This document shows positions 18,752 to 26,891 of a stretch of DNA of 53,597 nt, one piece after another (the first letter of the stretch is position 1; every line of letters starts with the position of its first letter). The stretch lies in contig DXYS01000005.1 of NCBI GenBank assembly GCA_019415705.1, positions 1-53,597 on the forward strand, given 5' to 3'. Position numbers and translations under genes: made by a program. The notes under the pieces are model-generated. The model saw nothing but the letters and a program-made list of their open reading frames with translations, did no database searches and was not told the DNA's origin. The stretch comes from Bacteroidales bacterium (GTDB taxonomy: Bacteria; Bacteroidota; Bacteroidia; Bacteroidales; Muribaculaceae).

Positions 18752-20179
18752 ATGAAAAAAATTGCTTTTTTTGCATTGAGCGCAATGCTCCTCGCATCAT
18801 GTTCCGAAGAGAACGCACCCCAAGAGCCCGTAACCGGCAAAACTATCTCTCTGTGCGTCAGCGGACCCGGCGAACTGACCTCGCGTACAAGCACATCCGA
18901 GAACAACGGTACACTCACCACTGCGTTTGTAGCCGGTGACAAGGTCGGCGTATCGGCCACAGGAGGTGCCGTCGCAACTAATGTTGAATACAAAGTCGCT
19001 GCCGACGGATCTAAACTCGAGACAGCCACTCCGATTGCGTTTCAGTATAATCAGGCAGCTAATCTGACAGCCTATACACCCTATGCTGCTGATGCTACCG
19101 CGACCGGCGTGACACACAGTGTCAATGCCGACCAGACAGTAGCCGATAATTTCAACGGCTCAAACTTCATGACCTCAAAAGCTACGGTGACCAAAGACGC
19201 GCCTGCTGCAACACTGACATTCACACCCCGCACTGCGCTTGTATATGTCGAGATGGGTGGTGCGCTCGGCGAGACCGCTACAGGTCTGACCCTTTGCGGC
19301 ATGAAACCTTCGGTAAGCTGGACAGCCGCATCAGACGCCGTTACGACCTCGGGCGATGCAATCAACGTAAATATGTATAAAGTTGCTGAAAGCAACGTAT
19401 TCATGGCTTTTGTACCGGCTCAGAGCTCGGTTGCAGCTCAGCCCCTGTTTAAGATTGCTATCGGCGAAAAAAACTATATCTACACCCCGACCGACGCTAT
19501 CGAGTTTAAAGAGAACACGGTCAAACGTTTCAAATTGACCGTCAGCGCCGACCAAACCGTCAATGTCGAGGCATCTGTCGTCAACGGATCTGACTGGACC
19601 GAAGACCCTGACAAGACCGAGAATATCGACGGCGAGATTGTCATCGACCGCGATGAGCTGATTTCGGCTGCCGAAGGCAACTTTACAGGCAAGACTCTTA
19701 ATGGTGCAACCGGTCTTCAAGGTTGTGCCGAAGGCTGGAACGCCCTGATTGCAGGTACGGGTAATAACTCAACTATAACTGTCAGCGGCGATGAGGCTGT
19801 GATAGCAACTAATGGTGGAAATTGGTATCAGCGTGCACTCGTCTACCGTACACCCGACAACATCGGCTCGGCTCGTAAGTATCAGCTTGAATTTGACGTG
19901 AAAGGCGGCAAAGATATTCAGATTGCCGTGATGCGCGGACAAAGAGCTGAAATATTGACTTCTAATGTATATTTTGCAGTAAACGACGTTACTAATCCCA
20001 AGGTCGAGGCAACACCGGCCGATGAGTACGCTCACAAGAGCCTGACAGTTGACTTTTCGAAAGTTACTTCCGGAAATGATGTTGATTTCAGCACAGGCGT
20101 GACTGTATTGTTCTATGCCAAGGACAATACTCAGCAGACACATTACATCAAGAACGTAACTCTTATCGAAGCCGAATAA
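18752..20179 (+). CDS. Fimbrillin-like lipoprotein with C-terminal beta-sandwich domain, paralogue
   Basis: The 475-residue lipoprotein (lipobox LLASC, Cys17) matches the preceding gene in layout: SRTSTSENNGTLTTAFVAGD, NLTAYTPYA and LTFTPRTALVYVEM form the fimbrillin-like part, followed by an acidic linker (DWTEDPDKTENIDGE) and a beta-sandwich domain with YQLEFDVKGGKDIQIAVMRG and HYIKNVTLIEAE. The shared order points to tandem duplication and divergence. Base composition is slightly more A/T-rich than in the susC-susD genes. Glycan binding is inferred from the CBM-like tail and the PUL context. Confidence 0.72.
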   Translation: MKKIAFFALSAMLLASCSEENAPQEPVTGKTISLCVSGPGELTSRTSTSENNGTLTTAFVAGDKVGVSATGGAVATNVEYKVAADGSKLETATPIAFQYNQAANLTAYTPYAADATATGVTHSVNADQTVADNFNGSNFMTSKATVTKDAPAATLTFTPRTALVYVEMGGALGETATGLTLCGMKPSVSWTAASDAVTTSGDAINVNMYKVAESNVFMAFVPAQSSVAAQPLFKIAIGEKNYIYTPTDAIEFKENTVKRFKLTVSADQTVNVEASVVNGSDWTEDPDKTENIDGEIVIDRDELISAAEGNFTGKTLNGATGLQGCAEGWNALIAGTGNNSTITVSGDEAVIATNGGNWYQRALVYRTPDNIGSARKYQLEFDVKGGKDIQIAVMRGQRAEILTSNVYFAVNDVTNPKVEATPADEYAHKSLTVDFSKVTSGNDVDFSTGVTVLFYAKDNTQQTHYIKNVTLIEAE

Positions 20180-20213
20180 TCTCATTCGCCCCTCTCCTCA
20201 TTAACCGTTATTC

Positions 20214-22523
20214 ATGATGAAACAGTTAATCGCTCTTATCACTCTTTTCCTGAGCCAAGCTGCTGTCTTGGCTCAGGAACTGAGTTTCGAGCAGCTGTCG
20301 CACGACTTCGGGCTTATATCCGAGGCCGACGGCAATGTGAGTCACGACTTTAAGTTTACAAACACAGGCGATGCCCCTCTGCTTATTAAGGATGTCATCA
20401 CCGGATGCGGCTGTACGTCGGCAAAATGGTCTGACAAGGAGTATGCTCCCGGCCAAAGCGGCGTGGTGAGGATAACATATCATCCCGACGGCCGAAAAGC
20501 CGAGAACATATCGATTGTTTCTGAAGTGTTCTCCAACGCCGGCAAACCCGTGGCTCTGACCGTCGAAGGACGTGTGCAGCTTGCACATCATTCATATATA
20601 AATTTCTTTGACCCCACACAGGGTCAACGTTCTGACGCGCCTGCGCCCACGCCTGCCGACGATTACGAGCGCGTGCTCGAGCGTATCCGTCAGCAGATTT
20701 TTGCATCCATTGCCACGGAGACGCTCGACCGCAACGCCGCGTCGCTCATGAAACTCATGACACCCGACGGCACATGGCCCGACATCGACTATTCATGCCG
20801 TTTCCGCACAAACTGGGACCCGCTGAAGCATCTCAACAATGTCAAGCGCATGTCTACGGCCTTTGCCAATCCGGCATCGTCGTTTTACGGACATCCCGTG
20901 CTTTTCAGAGCCATCGACGCATCAATCCGTGCGTGGAACAAGTACAAGCCGACTTCGTTCAACTGGTGGTACAACCAGATATCCGCCCCCAAGGTGATGG
21001 CCGACATACTCGCTTTGCTCGAGGGTGCTCCGCAAAAACCGGCTAAGAACGTCCTGCAGGGTCTGATGGACATGATGGCTCAGAGCAACCCGCGTGACTG
21101 GACCGGCGCAAACAAGCAGGACATTGCCATTCACCACATCGTGCGCGGCTGCGTCCTTAAAAGCGACTCGATTGTTACGACAAACGTCGGCGAGTTCTTT
21201 GAGCCGGTGCGCATAACCGACTTCGAGGGCATACGCGAGGACATGTCATACCAGCAGCACCGCCGTCAGCTCTATATCGGCGGTTACGGCACGGTGTTGA
21301 TTGACAATATATCCAAGATTGCGCCCATGCTTGCCGGCACACGTTTTGCGATGCCCGACGATAAGCTCGAACTCTTCTCTAAGTTTGTGCGCGAGACCTA
21401 TCTCAACGTCTTCCGCGGCCGCCACATGGATTTCAGTGTCTGCGGACGCTCCGTCTCGCGACCCAAGATGCTCGACGCCGGCGCCAACGAGGATTTCTTC
21501 GCACGCATGAGCGCTCTCGACCCCGCCCATGCCGACGAGTACGCTCAGGCCGCGGCACGTTTCTCGACAGGCAACGCCTCGACGGGCCGTACACCGCGCA
21601 ACGCGTGGTTTTACACCTCTGATTATATGCTTCACAATCAGCCGCGTTATGACTTTTCTGTCCGTGCCGTCTCCAAGCAGACATGCCGCTCCGAGAGCGG
21701 CAACGGCGAGAATCTTCTCGGACTTTATCTGAGCGAAGGCGCCACATGTATCCGTGTGACCGGCGACGAGTACACTGATATTTTCCCCGTCTGGGAGTGG
21801 GACCGCATACCCGGCGCGACATTGCCGCGCGGCGAGAAAAACAATCCCCACGAGTGGGGCGTCGACGGATGTTCTGACTTCGTGAAAGGTGCCTCTGACG
21901 GCAGCAACGGCGTAATGGCTTATGCCATGGACGATTACGGCGTCACGGCCCGCAAGTCGTGGTTTATGTTCGACCGTCAGATTGTGTGCCTCGGAGCCGG
22001 CGTATCGGGCGACAGCCTCGTCACGACTCTCAATCAGTGTCATCTGACATCTGACGTGTTTCTTATGTCAGACAGCACGACGACACGCTTGGCGCCCGAA
22101 TCGCAGTACACCGGCCCGTTCAAGGGTTATGTGTGGCAGGGCAAGGTGGCATATTATCTGCCCGGGCAGACCGAGATTGATTTGCGCAACACCACACAGA
22201 CCGGCAACTGGTCGCGTATAAATTTCAACCAGTCTAACGAAAACGTAAGCAAACCTGTGTTTAATTTCGCGATAAGCCACGGACCCGTGGCCGATGGTGA
22301 CACCTATGCCTACGTCGTGATACCCGCCATAGCCTCGCCGATGGCTCTGAAACATCTCGACCCGACAGAGATTGAGATTGTGTCAAACACGCCCGAGTGC
22401 CAGATTGTCGTTAACAAACGGCTCGGCATTGCCGGTGCGGTTTTCTACGCCCCAGGCAGTGTCTCATGGCAGGGTCACACGTTCAGCTCTGATGTCCCCG
22501 ACGTGAAAATCTTTAAAATTTAA
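20214..22523 (+). CDS. Polysaccharide lyase family 8 enzyme with N-terminal DUF1573 domain
   Basis: The 769-residue exported protein has a signal peptide (~1-20, no lipobox Cys), a DUF1573 domain (~25-122, with FGLISEADGNVSHDFKFTN and TGCGCTSAKW) and a PL8 lyase (~150-769). PL8 enzymes cleave hyaluronan, chondroitin or xanthan by beta-elimination, leaving an unsaturated uronic acid. Catalytic residues line up: Asn300 (TGANKQD), His349 (SYQQHRRQ), Tyr358 (YIGGYG, nine after the His) and Arg412/Arg416 (CGRSVSRP); the aromatic patch NWWYN (250-254) is present. The substrate cannot be fixed from sequence. It ends the operon, pairs logically with the GH88 enzyme at its start, and is followed by a hairpin. 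The DUF1573 fusion is unusual to my knowledge. Confidence 0.92.
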   Translation: MMKQLIALITLFLSQAAVLAQELSFEQLSHDFGLISEADGNVSHDFKFTNTGDAPLLIKDVITGCGCTSAKWSDKEYAPGQSGVVRITYHPDGRKAENISIVSEVFSNAGKPVALTVEGRVQLAHHSYINFFDPTQGQRSDAPAPTPADDYERVLERIRQQIFASIATETLDRNAASLMKLMTPDGTWPDIDYSCRFRTNWDPLKHLNNVKRMSTAFANPASSFYGHPVLFRAIDASIRAWNKYKPTSFNWWYNQISAPKVMADILALLEGAPQKPAKNVLQGLMDMMAQSNPRDWTGANKQDIAIHHIVRGCVLKSDSIVTTNVGEFFEPVRITDFEGIREDMSYQQHRRQLYIGGYGTVLIDNISKIAPMLAGTRFAMPDDKLELFSKFVRETYLNVFRGRHMDFSVCGRSVSRPKMLDAGANEDFFARMSALDPAHADEYAQAAARFSTGNASTGRTPRNAWFYTSDYMLHNQPRYDFSVRAVSKQTCRSESGNGENLLGLYLSEGATCIRVTGDEYTDIFPVWEWDRIPGATLPRGEKNNPHEWGVDGCSDFVKGASDGSNGVMAYAMDDYGVTARKSWFMFDRQIVCLGAGVSGDSLVTTLNQCHLTSDVFLMSDSTTTRLAPESQYTGPFKGYVWQGKVAYYLPGQTEIDLRNTTQTGNWSRINFNQSNENVSKPVFNFAISHGPVADGDTYAYVVIPAIASPMALKHLDPTEIEIVSNTPECQIVVNKRLGIAGAVFYAPGSVSWQGHTFSSDVPDVKIFKI

Positions 22524-22616
22524 CCATAGATTATATCTGACTACAGTAAACCTTTTTTGCTAAAATTATTGAGAACACTTGGCAGCGTGATTGAGATTAA
22601 TTGCGCAGAGCATCCG

Positions 22617-22646
22617 GCGCCGGAGCGAAATTTACCGCTCCGGCGC
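22617..22646 (+). terminator. Terminator of the PUL operon
   Basis: The 11-bp stem GCGCCGGAGCG/CGCTCCGGCGC (22617-22627, 22636-22646) with an 8-base loop is followed by TCTATTT. It lies 94 bases after the lyase stop. Confidence 0.75.
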
Positions 22647-22721
22647 TCTATTTGACGCCTCGCCGACTGTTTTTATTTATTAAAATCTTATGGCATAGTG
22701 TACTCGTGACAGTTTTTATGT

Positions 22722-22730
22722 TATTTTTGC
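22722..22730 (+). promoter_or_regulatory. Promoter -7 box
   Basis: TATTTTTGC is an exact match to the Bacteroidales TAnnTTTG box, 34 bases before the start at 22765. No clear -33 element was seen. Confidence 0.5.
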
Positions 22731-22764
22731 CCGTGGTAAAGAATTATTTCTTGGCAATGGGCTT

Positions 22765-24069
22765 ATGAAGCGTCTTTTCTCCCTTCTGACGATAACGATA
22801 ATCGGTATATTCGGCTTGTCGGCCGGCCCTCGGGTCGTTGTCGCCGACTCGATCACACACATGCCTCTGTCGGGGGCTTCCGTTTTTGACAGTAACGGCA
22901 AACCTGTCGGCATGTGTGATTCACGCGGGCGCATCCCTTATGCCTCATCGTTGTCTTATCCGCTGACTGTCCGCTATTTGGGCTTCAAAGAGCGCGTTGT
23001 AGACGCCGATAGCCGTGACACAGTGTTTCTGCATGAGAACTTTGCCGAATTGCCCGAACTTACGGTCGAGTCGCGTCAGCATAAACTGCTCCACATGCTC
23101 GGTTTCGTGCGCGAGTATTCGACACTCGCCACATACACCGACACCGTCTTTCTGTTTCGCGAGAAGATGGTTGACTATATGCTCCCTGCCGACGCCAAAG
23201 TCCGTATGCGCGGATGGCGTGACCCGCGCGTGCTCAAAGCCAAGTCTTATTACCGTTTCACAAATGCGCAGGGGCTTGACAGCGTCAGCGACCGCTGCAA
23301 CAATCATTTCTCGTGGTCTGACTGGATTGGTATTCCGCCTGACCGCGACATTCCGCCGACGCTCTTTGCCCACGGCGCAATCACCGACACTGTCGCCGGA
23401 CGCTACGGTGTCTCCGAGCTCTGGACACGCAGCGGCGACCGTGCGATAATCGACATCGACGTGCTCGCCGATACCGCGAGCCGCCGGTGGGTGCCAAATC
23501 TGTCGTCATTCTTCCGTAAATCTCTCGATTTCGAAAATTTCAGGGTCAGATTTAATTACGATAATATAGTCGGAGAGGCGGTTTCGCCGCTATTTCTCAA
23601 CGGCTACACCTACACTATCGAGTCTGCCGGCCGGGGCCGCGACATGTTTATGTTCAACAAGGTCGACCAACAGGTCTTCGTGAGCACTTATGCCGAAGTT
23701 TATATACTTGATAAAGAGTATGTCACCGTCAAAGAGGCGCGCAAATGGGAGCGACACAAATTTGACACCGCCGATATGGAGATAATGGAGCCGGACGAGG
23801 CGCCCGAGTTGCAGCCGTCGGTCAGGGCGCTTGTCGCGCGTGTCGAGGCACTCGACCACGACGGCGTACGTCTTGACTTTGTGCCTGACGAACGCTTGGC
23901 GAGCTTCACCTCGAGCGACCGCAACTTCAAAATCGGACGCCGTGCGCTCTTCATGCTCAAGCAGCTGACCGGCATTTCGGCAATCAGGTCTCACCGCAAC
24001 GCCAACCGCAGCTGGCGCGAGTTCCGCCGCTCCCTCCGCCAAAATTCTGAAAATGATGTCCAAAAGTAA
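22765..24069 (+). CDS. Exported carboxypeptidase-regulatory-like domain protein
   Basis: The 434-residue protein has an N-terminal signal peptide (1-~20) and then a carboxypeptidase-regulatory-like beta-sandwich (~23-95: ADSITHMPLSGASVFDSNG, YPLTVRYLGFKE). The remaining ~330 residues form a Bacteroidales-specific region of unknown function, opened by LHENFAELPELTVESRQHK and FVREYSTLATYTDTVFLFRE. The gene at 25728 encodes a shorter paralogue with the same order of motifs. Its 3' end overlaps the next gene by 17 bases, which suggests coupled expression with that membrane-anchored regulator-like protein. Function unknown. Confidence 0.7.
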   Translation: MKRLFSLLTITIIGIFGLSAGPRVVVADSITHMPLSGASVFDSNGKPVGMCDSRGRIPYASSLSYPLTVRYLGFKERVVDADSRDTVFLHENFAELPELTVESRQHKLLHMLGFVREYSTLATYTDTVFLFREKMVDYMLPADAKVRMRGWRDPRVLKAKSYYRFTNAQGLDSVSDRCNNHFSWSDWIGIPPDRDIPPTLFAHGAITDTVAGRYGVSELWTRSGDRAIIDIDVLADTASRRWVPNLSSFFRKSLDFENFRVRFNYDNIVGEAVSPLFLNGYTYTIESAGRGRDMFMFNKVDQQVFVSTYAEVYILDKEYVTVKEARKWERHKFDTADMEIMEPDEAPELQPSVRALVARVEALDHDGVRLDFVPDERLASFTSSDRNFKIGRRALFMLKQLTGISAIRSHRNANRSWREFRRSLRQNSENDVQK

Positions 24070-25114
24070 ACTGCTCCTCTTAAGTCTGCTTGTCTGCATC
24101 TTATTATGTCCGGCTCGCGTCGCGGCTGTCAATATCGTCACATATACGCTCCTCGACAGTGTGTCTGACAGCGGTGACCGACTCGAACTTACTTTCAGAG
24201 AAATTTCCAACGGCGACAGTGTGACACGTATCTCAGTCGATATCTTCTGCGCCAACATGCCGTTTACGATTTATAAAGCCGAGTGGGCCAACTTTGACAG
24301 TGTCTGTGCGCCGTTAGAGCCTTTTTCGCTGATAGCCGCCACTGATGAGGTGGGGGCGGTGAGCACTCTCTGGCATATATCGCTTGATTTCCCTTTCACC
24401 GATATGTTTGACAACTATAGCAAACTTGTTCTGACAACAGACAAGGGAGTGATAGACTGTCCGACATCGGTTTACGGCGTATTGAATGATAAAATCGACA
24501 TGCTGTGTAACGACTACGAGCAACAGCTCGCGTCATCTGAAAACAGTCGCCGCAGTGCATGGCTCCTGCTTGCAGCCGTGGCAGCTGTCGTTGTCGCGGC
24601 GGGTCTTATAGTCTTTGTTGTGGTGCGTCGACGGCTGGCCGTGAGACGTCAGAGGATTGAGGAGCTGTCGGCTTTGATAGGCTCTCGCACTGCCGCCAAC
24701 CGTGACCTTGAGGTCAAAGTGGCAAATCTTTACGGCAGCAGGTTAGACACTCTCAATATGCTCTGCAACGAGTACTTTGAGAAGCGTGACTCCGACCGTC
24801 TGAAACTTTCGCTTTATAACGAGGTCGAGAAACACATCCTCGCGCTGCGCGACCCCCGCAGTCTGACTGAGCTTGAGACTTTGGTCAATACTTATCTTGA
24901 CGACATCCTTGTCAGAGTCAGACAGCAGATACCGGCTCTCGGTGCCAATGACCTGAAATTTCTGACCTATCTTTACGCCGGTTTTTCGCCGCGTGCCGTC
25001 TGTGTATTCACCGATATCAAGATTAAAAACTTCTACAACCGTCGCAGCCGTCTCCGCGACCGCATTATAGCGTCGGATGCTCCGGACAGACTGTTTTTTG
25101 TGTCTAAAATGTAG
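24053..25114 (+). CDS. Membrane-anchored protein with cytoplasmic HTH-like C-terminus
   Basis: The 353-residue protein has a signal peptide or first helix (1-~25), a periplasmic domain (~26-165), one transmembrane helix (~168-190, WLLLAAVAAVVVAAGLIVFV), then a coiled segment and a helical C-terminus. The C-terminal stretch NDLKFLTYLYAGFSPRAVC plus KIKNFYNRRSRLRDRI resembles the end domain of Bacteroidales one-component membrane regulators, where a helix-turn-helix-like unit follows a TM helix. It could relay a periplasmic signal to transcription, but DNA binding is only inferred. It overlaps the upstream gene by 17 bases. Confidence 0.55.
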   Translation: MMSKSKLLLLSLLVCILLCPARVAAVNIVTYTLLDSVSDSGDRLELTFREISNGDSVTRISVDIFCANMPFTIYKAEWANFDSVCAPLEPFSLIAATDEVGAVSTLWHISLDFPFTDMFDNYSKLVLTTDKGVIDCPTSVYGVLNDKIDMLCNDYEQQLASSENSRRSAWLLLAAVAAVVVAAGLIVFVVVRRRLAVRRQRIEELSALIGSRTAANRDLEVKVANLYGSRLDTLNMLCNEYFEKRDSDRLKLSLYNEVEKHILALRDPRSLTELETLVNTYLDDILVRVRQQIPALGANDLKFLTYLYAGFSPRAVCVFTDIKIKNFYNRRSRLRDRIIASDAPDRLFFVSKM

Positions 25115-25275
25115 ACCGCAACAGACTGATTTGCCGCATGAGGACTTTACGGTTTTTCCTCGCTTTGATTTTCAGCCGGTTATGTATTGTAATGAGGACA
25201 ATCCTTAGCCTCGTTTTTTTGGCCGACGCATGCAGGTTGCCTAATTTAGCGGCGTCAAACCAAAAATAAACTGAT

Positions 25276-25602
25276 ATGAAAAAAGTTGTTTTATCTGCTG
25301 TCTTATTATTGTCGGTGCTCGCTGCATCGGCCGAAATCAAATTCTGTTCGCTTGATAATATCAAGGGAACGAATATCGTGCTTGTCGACAAAGACTCGCC
25401 CGCCGATGTAGAGGTCACTGACGCCGTTTTTATTAATGGCGGCAAAGAGTACAAAGCCAAGAATATACGTTGTGATGTGGTCGGCAAGACCGCGACCTAT
25501 AAGCTCAAATTCAAGCGTCACACCGTCTTTCGTGACTGCAAGGTCATTCTGACCGTCAATGGCAAGAAAAAAGAAATCAACATACAGAAGTCGTTGAGAT
25601 AA
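25276..25602 (+). CDS. Small exported protein of unknown function
   Basis: The 108-residue protein has a clear signal peptide (MKKVVLSAVLLLSVLAASAE, cleavage near residue 19) and about 88 mature residues rich in Lys and beta-prone segments (KATYKLKFKRHTVFRDC-type pattern). It has no Cys pair or known motif that I recognise. It lies alone between the regulator-like gene and the second carboxypeptidase-regulatory-like gene, with a hairpin terminator after it. Confidence 0.65.
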   Translation: MKKVVLSAVLLLSVLAASAEIKFCSLDNIKGTNIVLVDKDSPADVEVTDAVFINGGKEYKAKNIRCDVVGKTATYKLKFKRHTVFRDCKVILTVNGKKKEINIQKSLR

Positions 25603-25624
25603 ATCCGTTCCGGATGTGATTTTT

Positions 25625-25663
25625 AAGCCTTGAGACCATATCAGATCACAGGGCTTATTTTTT
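25625..25663 (+). terminator. Hairpin terminator
   Basis: The arms AAGCCT and AGGGCTT (one bulge) enclose a ~20-base loop and are followed by ATTTTTTC. It ends the small exported-protein gene. Confidence 0.55.
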
Positions 25664-25675
25664 CAAATTTATTTT

Positions 25676-25684
25676 TATCTTTGC
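25676..25684 (+). promoter_or_regulatory. Promoter -7 box
   Basis: TATCTTTGC matches TAnnTTTG exactly and lies 43 bases before the start at 25728, just after the preceding terminator. Confidence 0.55.
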
Positions 25685-25727
25685 ACGACATATATTTTTT
25701 GAAATAACTGCTAAATCACATTATGCA

Positions 25728-26813
25728 ATGAAACTTAACGGCTTATTCAGACTTACGGTTGCGGCGATTATGTGCCTGACTTCAGCCGGCGCTTTTGCGT
25801 TCAGTCTCGTCGTCGCCGGGGGTGATGACCGTCAGCCTCTTGCGGGTGCAGCCCTTATGACGGCCAACGGCACCATCAAGGGCCTCACCGACGAGCGCGG
25901 CGCCATAGCGCTGACCGAGGCCGACCTCCCCGCCACCGTGCGCTACATGGGCTATGACGACGCGACTCTCACGGCCGCGACTGACACCGTCTTTCTCTCG
26001 CCGCGCGCCTTTGAGCTATCCGAGATGGTCGTGCAGCCCGAAGACCGCCCCGTGCTCAAGCTGCGCTGCTATATCCGCGAATACACTTCGGCCGCCTACG
26101 GCACTGACACGCTGCAGCTATTCGGCGAGTACATGTCCGACTATTTTCTGCCTGCTAAAAAGGTCAAGGGCTTCAAGTCTAACACGGCCACGATACGCGT
26201 GCAGCGTCAGCGCATGCGCCATAAAAACGCCGAAGGCCTTGACTCTATCTCTCGACCGACCGACGAGGACGAGTTCTTATCGTGGGCGAAACTATGCGGC
26301 ATCAATCCCGTCACAAAAACGCTCGCTGACAGCGTCCGCGAGGGCCGCACGGCCATCGTGCCGGGTAAACAAAGCGGCGATTACGCGACTCTGCGCCTCG
26401 CCCCTGACGGCAAGGTCATCTACACGTGCGATCTGTTGGCCGACCACAAGGGCCACCACTGGGAGCCGTGGATTTTCAAGTTGCTCGGCATGACCATTGA
26501 TGCCACCGAGATGCGCTCGCAAAATATCTTCACTCTCGCCGACGACTCCACCTACGGTCCGTCCACGCTGCAGATGTGCTCATACGCCATTGGCATGACC
26601 ATCAAGAGCAAGTGGGTCAAACGCGCCTTCCACACCAAAGAGCCCATCAAAACTTACAGCGTCGTAGATATTTACCCCGTCGAAGCGGTCTACCTGACTG
26701 TCGAAGATGCAAAAGCCGCCGAGAAGGAATATGACATCCGCGACATCACGCCCTCGCCGCTCGCCCCGCCCCTGCCCGCCAACATCAAAGAGATGTTAGA
26801 GATCGATGTATAA
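25728..26813 (+). CDS. Exported carboxypeptidase-regulatory-like domain protein, paralogue
   Basis: The 361-residue protein has a signal peptide (1-~24), a carboxypeptidase-regulatory-like domain (~25-95, DDRQPLAGAALMTANG, TVRYMGYDD) and the same downstream block order as the gene at 22765: DTVFLSPRAFELSEMVVQ, then YIREYTSAAYGTDTLQLF, then RHKNAEGLDSISR. The two are clearly paralogues, this one about 70 residues shorter. Function unknown. Its TAA overlaps the left edge of the inverted-repeat element before the MFS gene. Confidence 0.7.
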   Translation: MKLNGLFRLTVAAIMCLTSAGAFAFSLVVAGGDDRQPLAGAALMTANGTIKGLTDERGAIALTEADLPATVRYMGYDDATLTAATDTVFLSPRAFELSEMVVQPEDRPVLKLRCYIREYTSAAYGTDTLQLFGEYMSDYFLPAKKVKGFKSNTATIRVQRQRMRHKNAEGLDSISRPTDEDEFLSWAKLCGINPVTKTLADSVREGRTAIVPGKQSGDYATLRLAPDGKVIYTCDLLADHKGHHWEPWIFKLLGMTIDATEMRSQNIFTLADDSTYGPSTLQMCSYAIGMTIKSKWVKRAFHTKEPIKTYSVVDIYPVEAVYLTVEDAKAAEKEYDIRDITPSPLAPPLPANIKEMLEIDV

Positions 26814-26890
26814 TATGGAAGGGCGATTTGTAATCGCCCGAAAACTAACACATTAACAAAAGGTCGATTAAAAATCGACCCTCCATATGT
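26813..26890. repeat. Nested inverted-repeat element filling the intergenic gap
   Basis: The outer arms ATATGGA (26813-26819) and TCCATAT (26882-26888) enclose two hairpins: GGGCGATT-TGT-AATCGCCC (26821-26839) and GGTCGATT-AAA-AATCGACC (26862-26880). It occupies almost the whole gap between the paralogue's stop and the MFS start. It could be a MITE-like element, a terminator, or an mRNA-processing structure. Confidence 0.65.
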
Positions 26891-26891
26891 T

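Noticed and set aside
21246..22043. 265-codon minus-strand frame
   Set aside because: It lies inside the PL8 gene with its conserved catalytic motifs.
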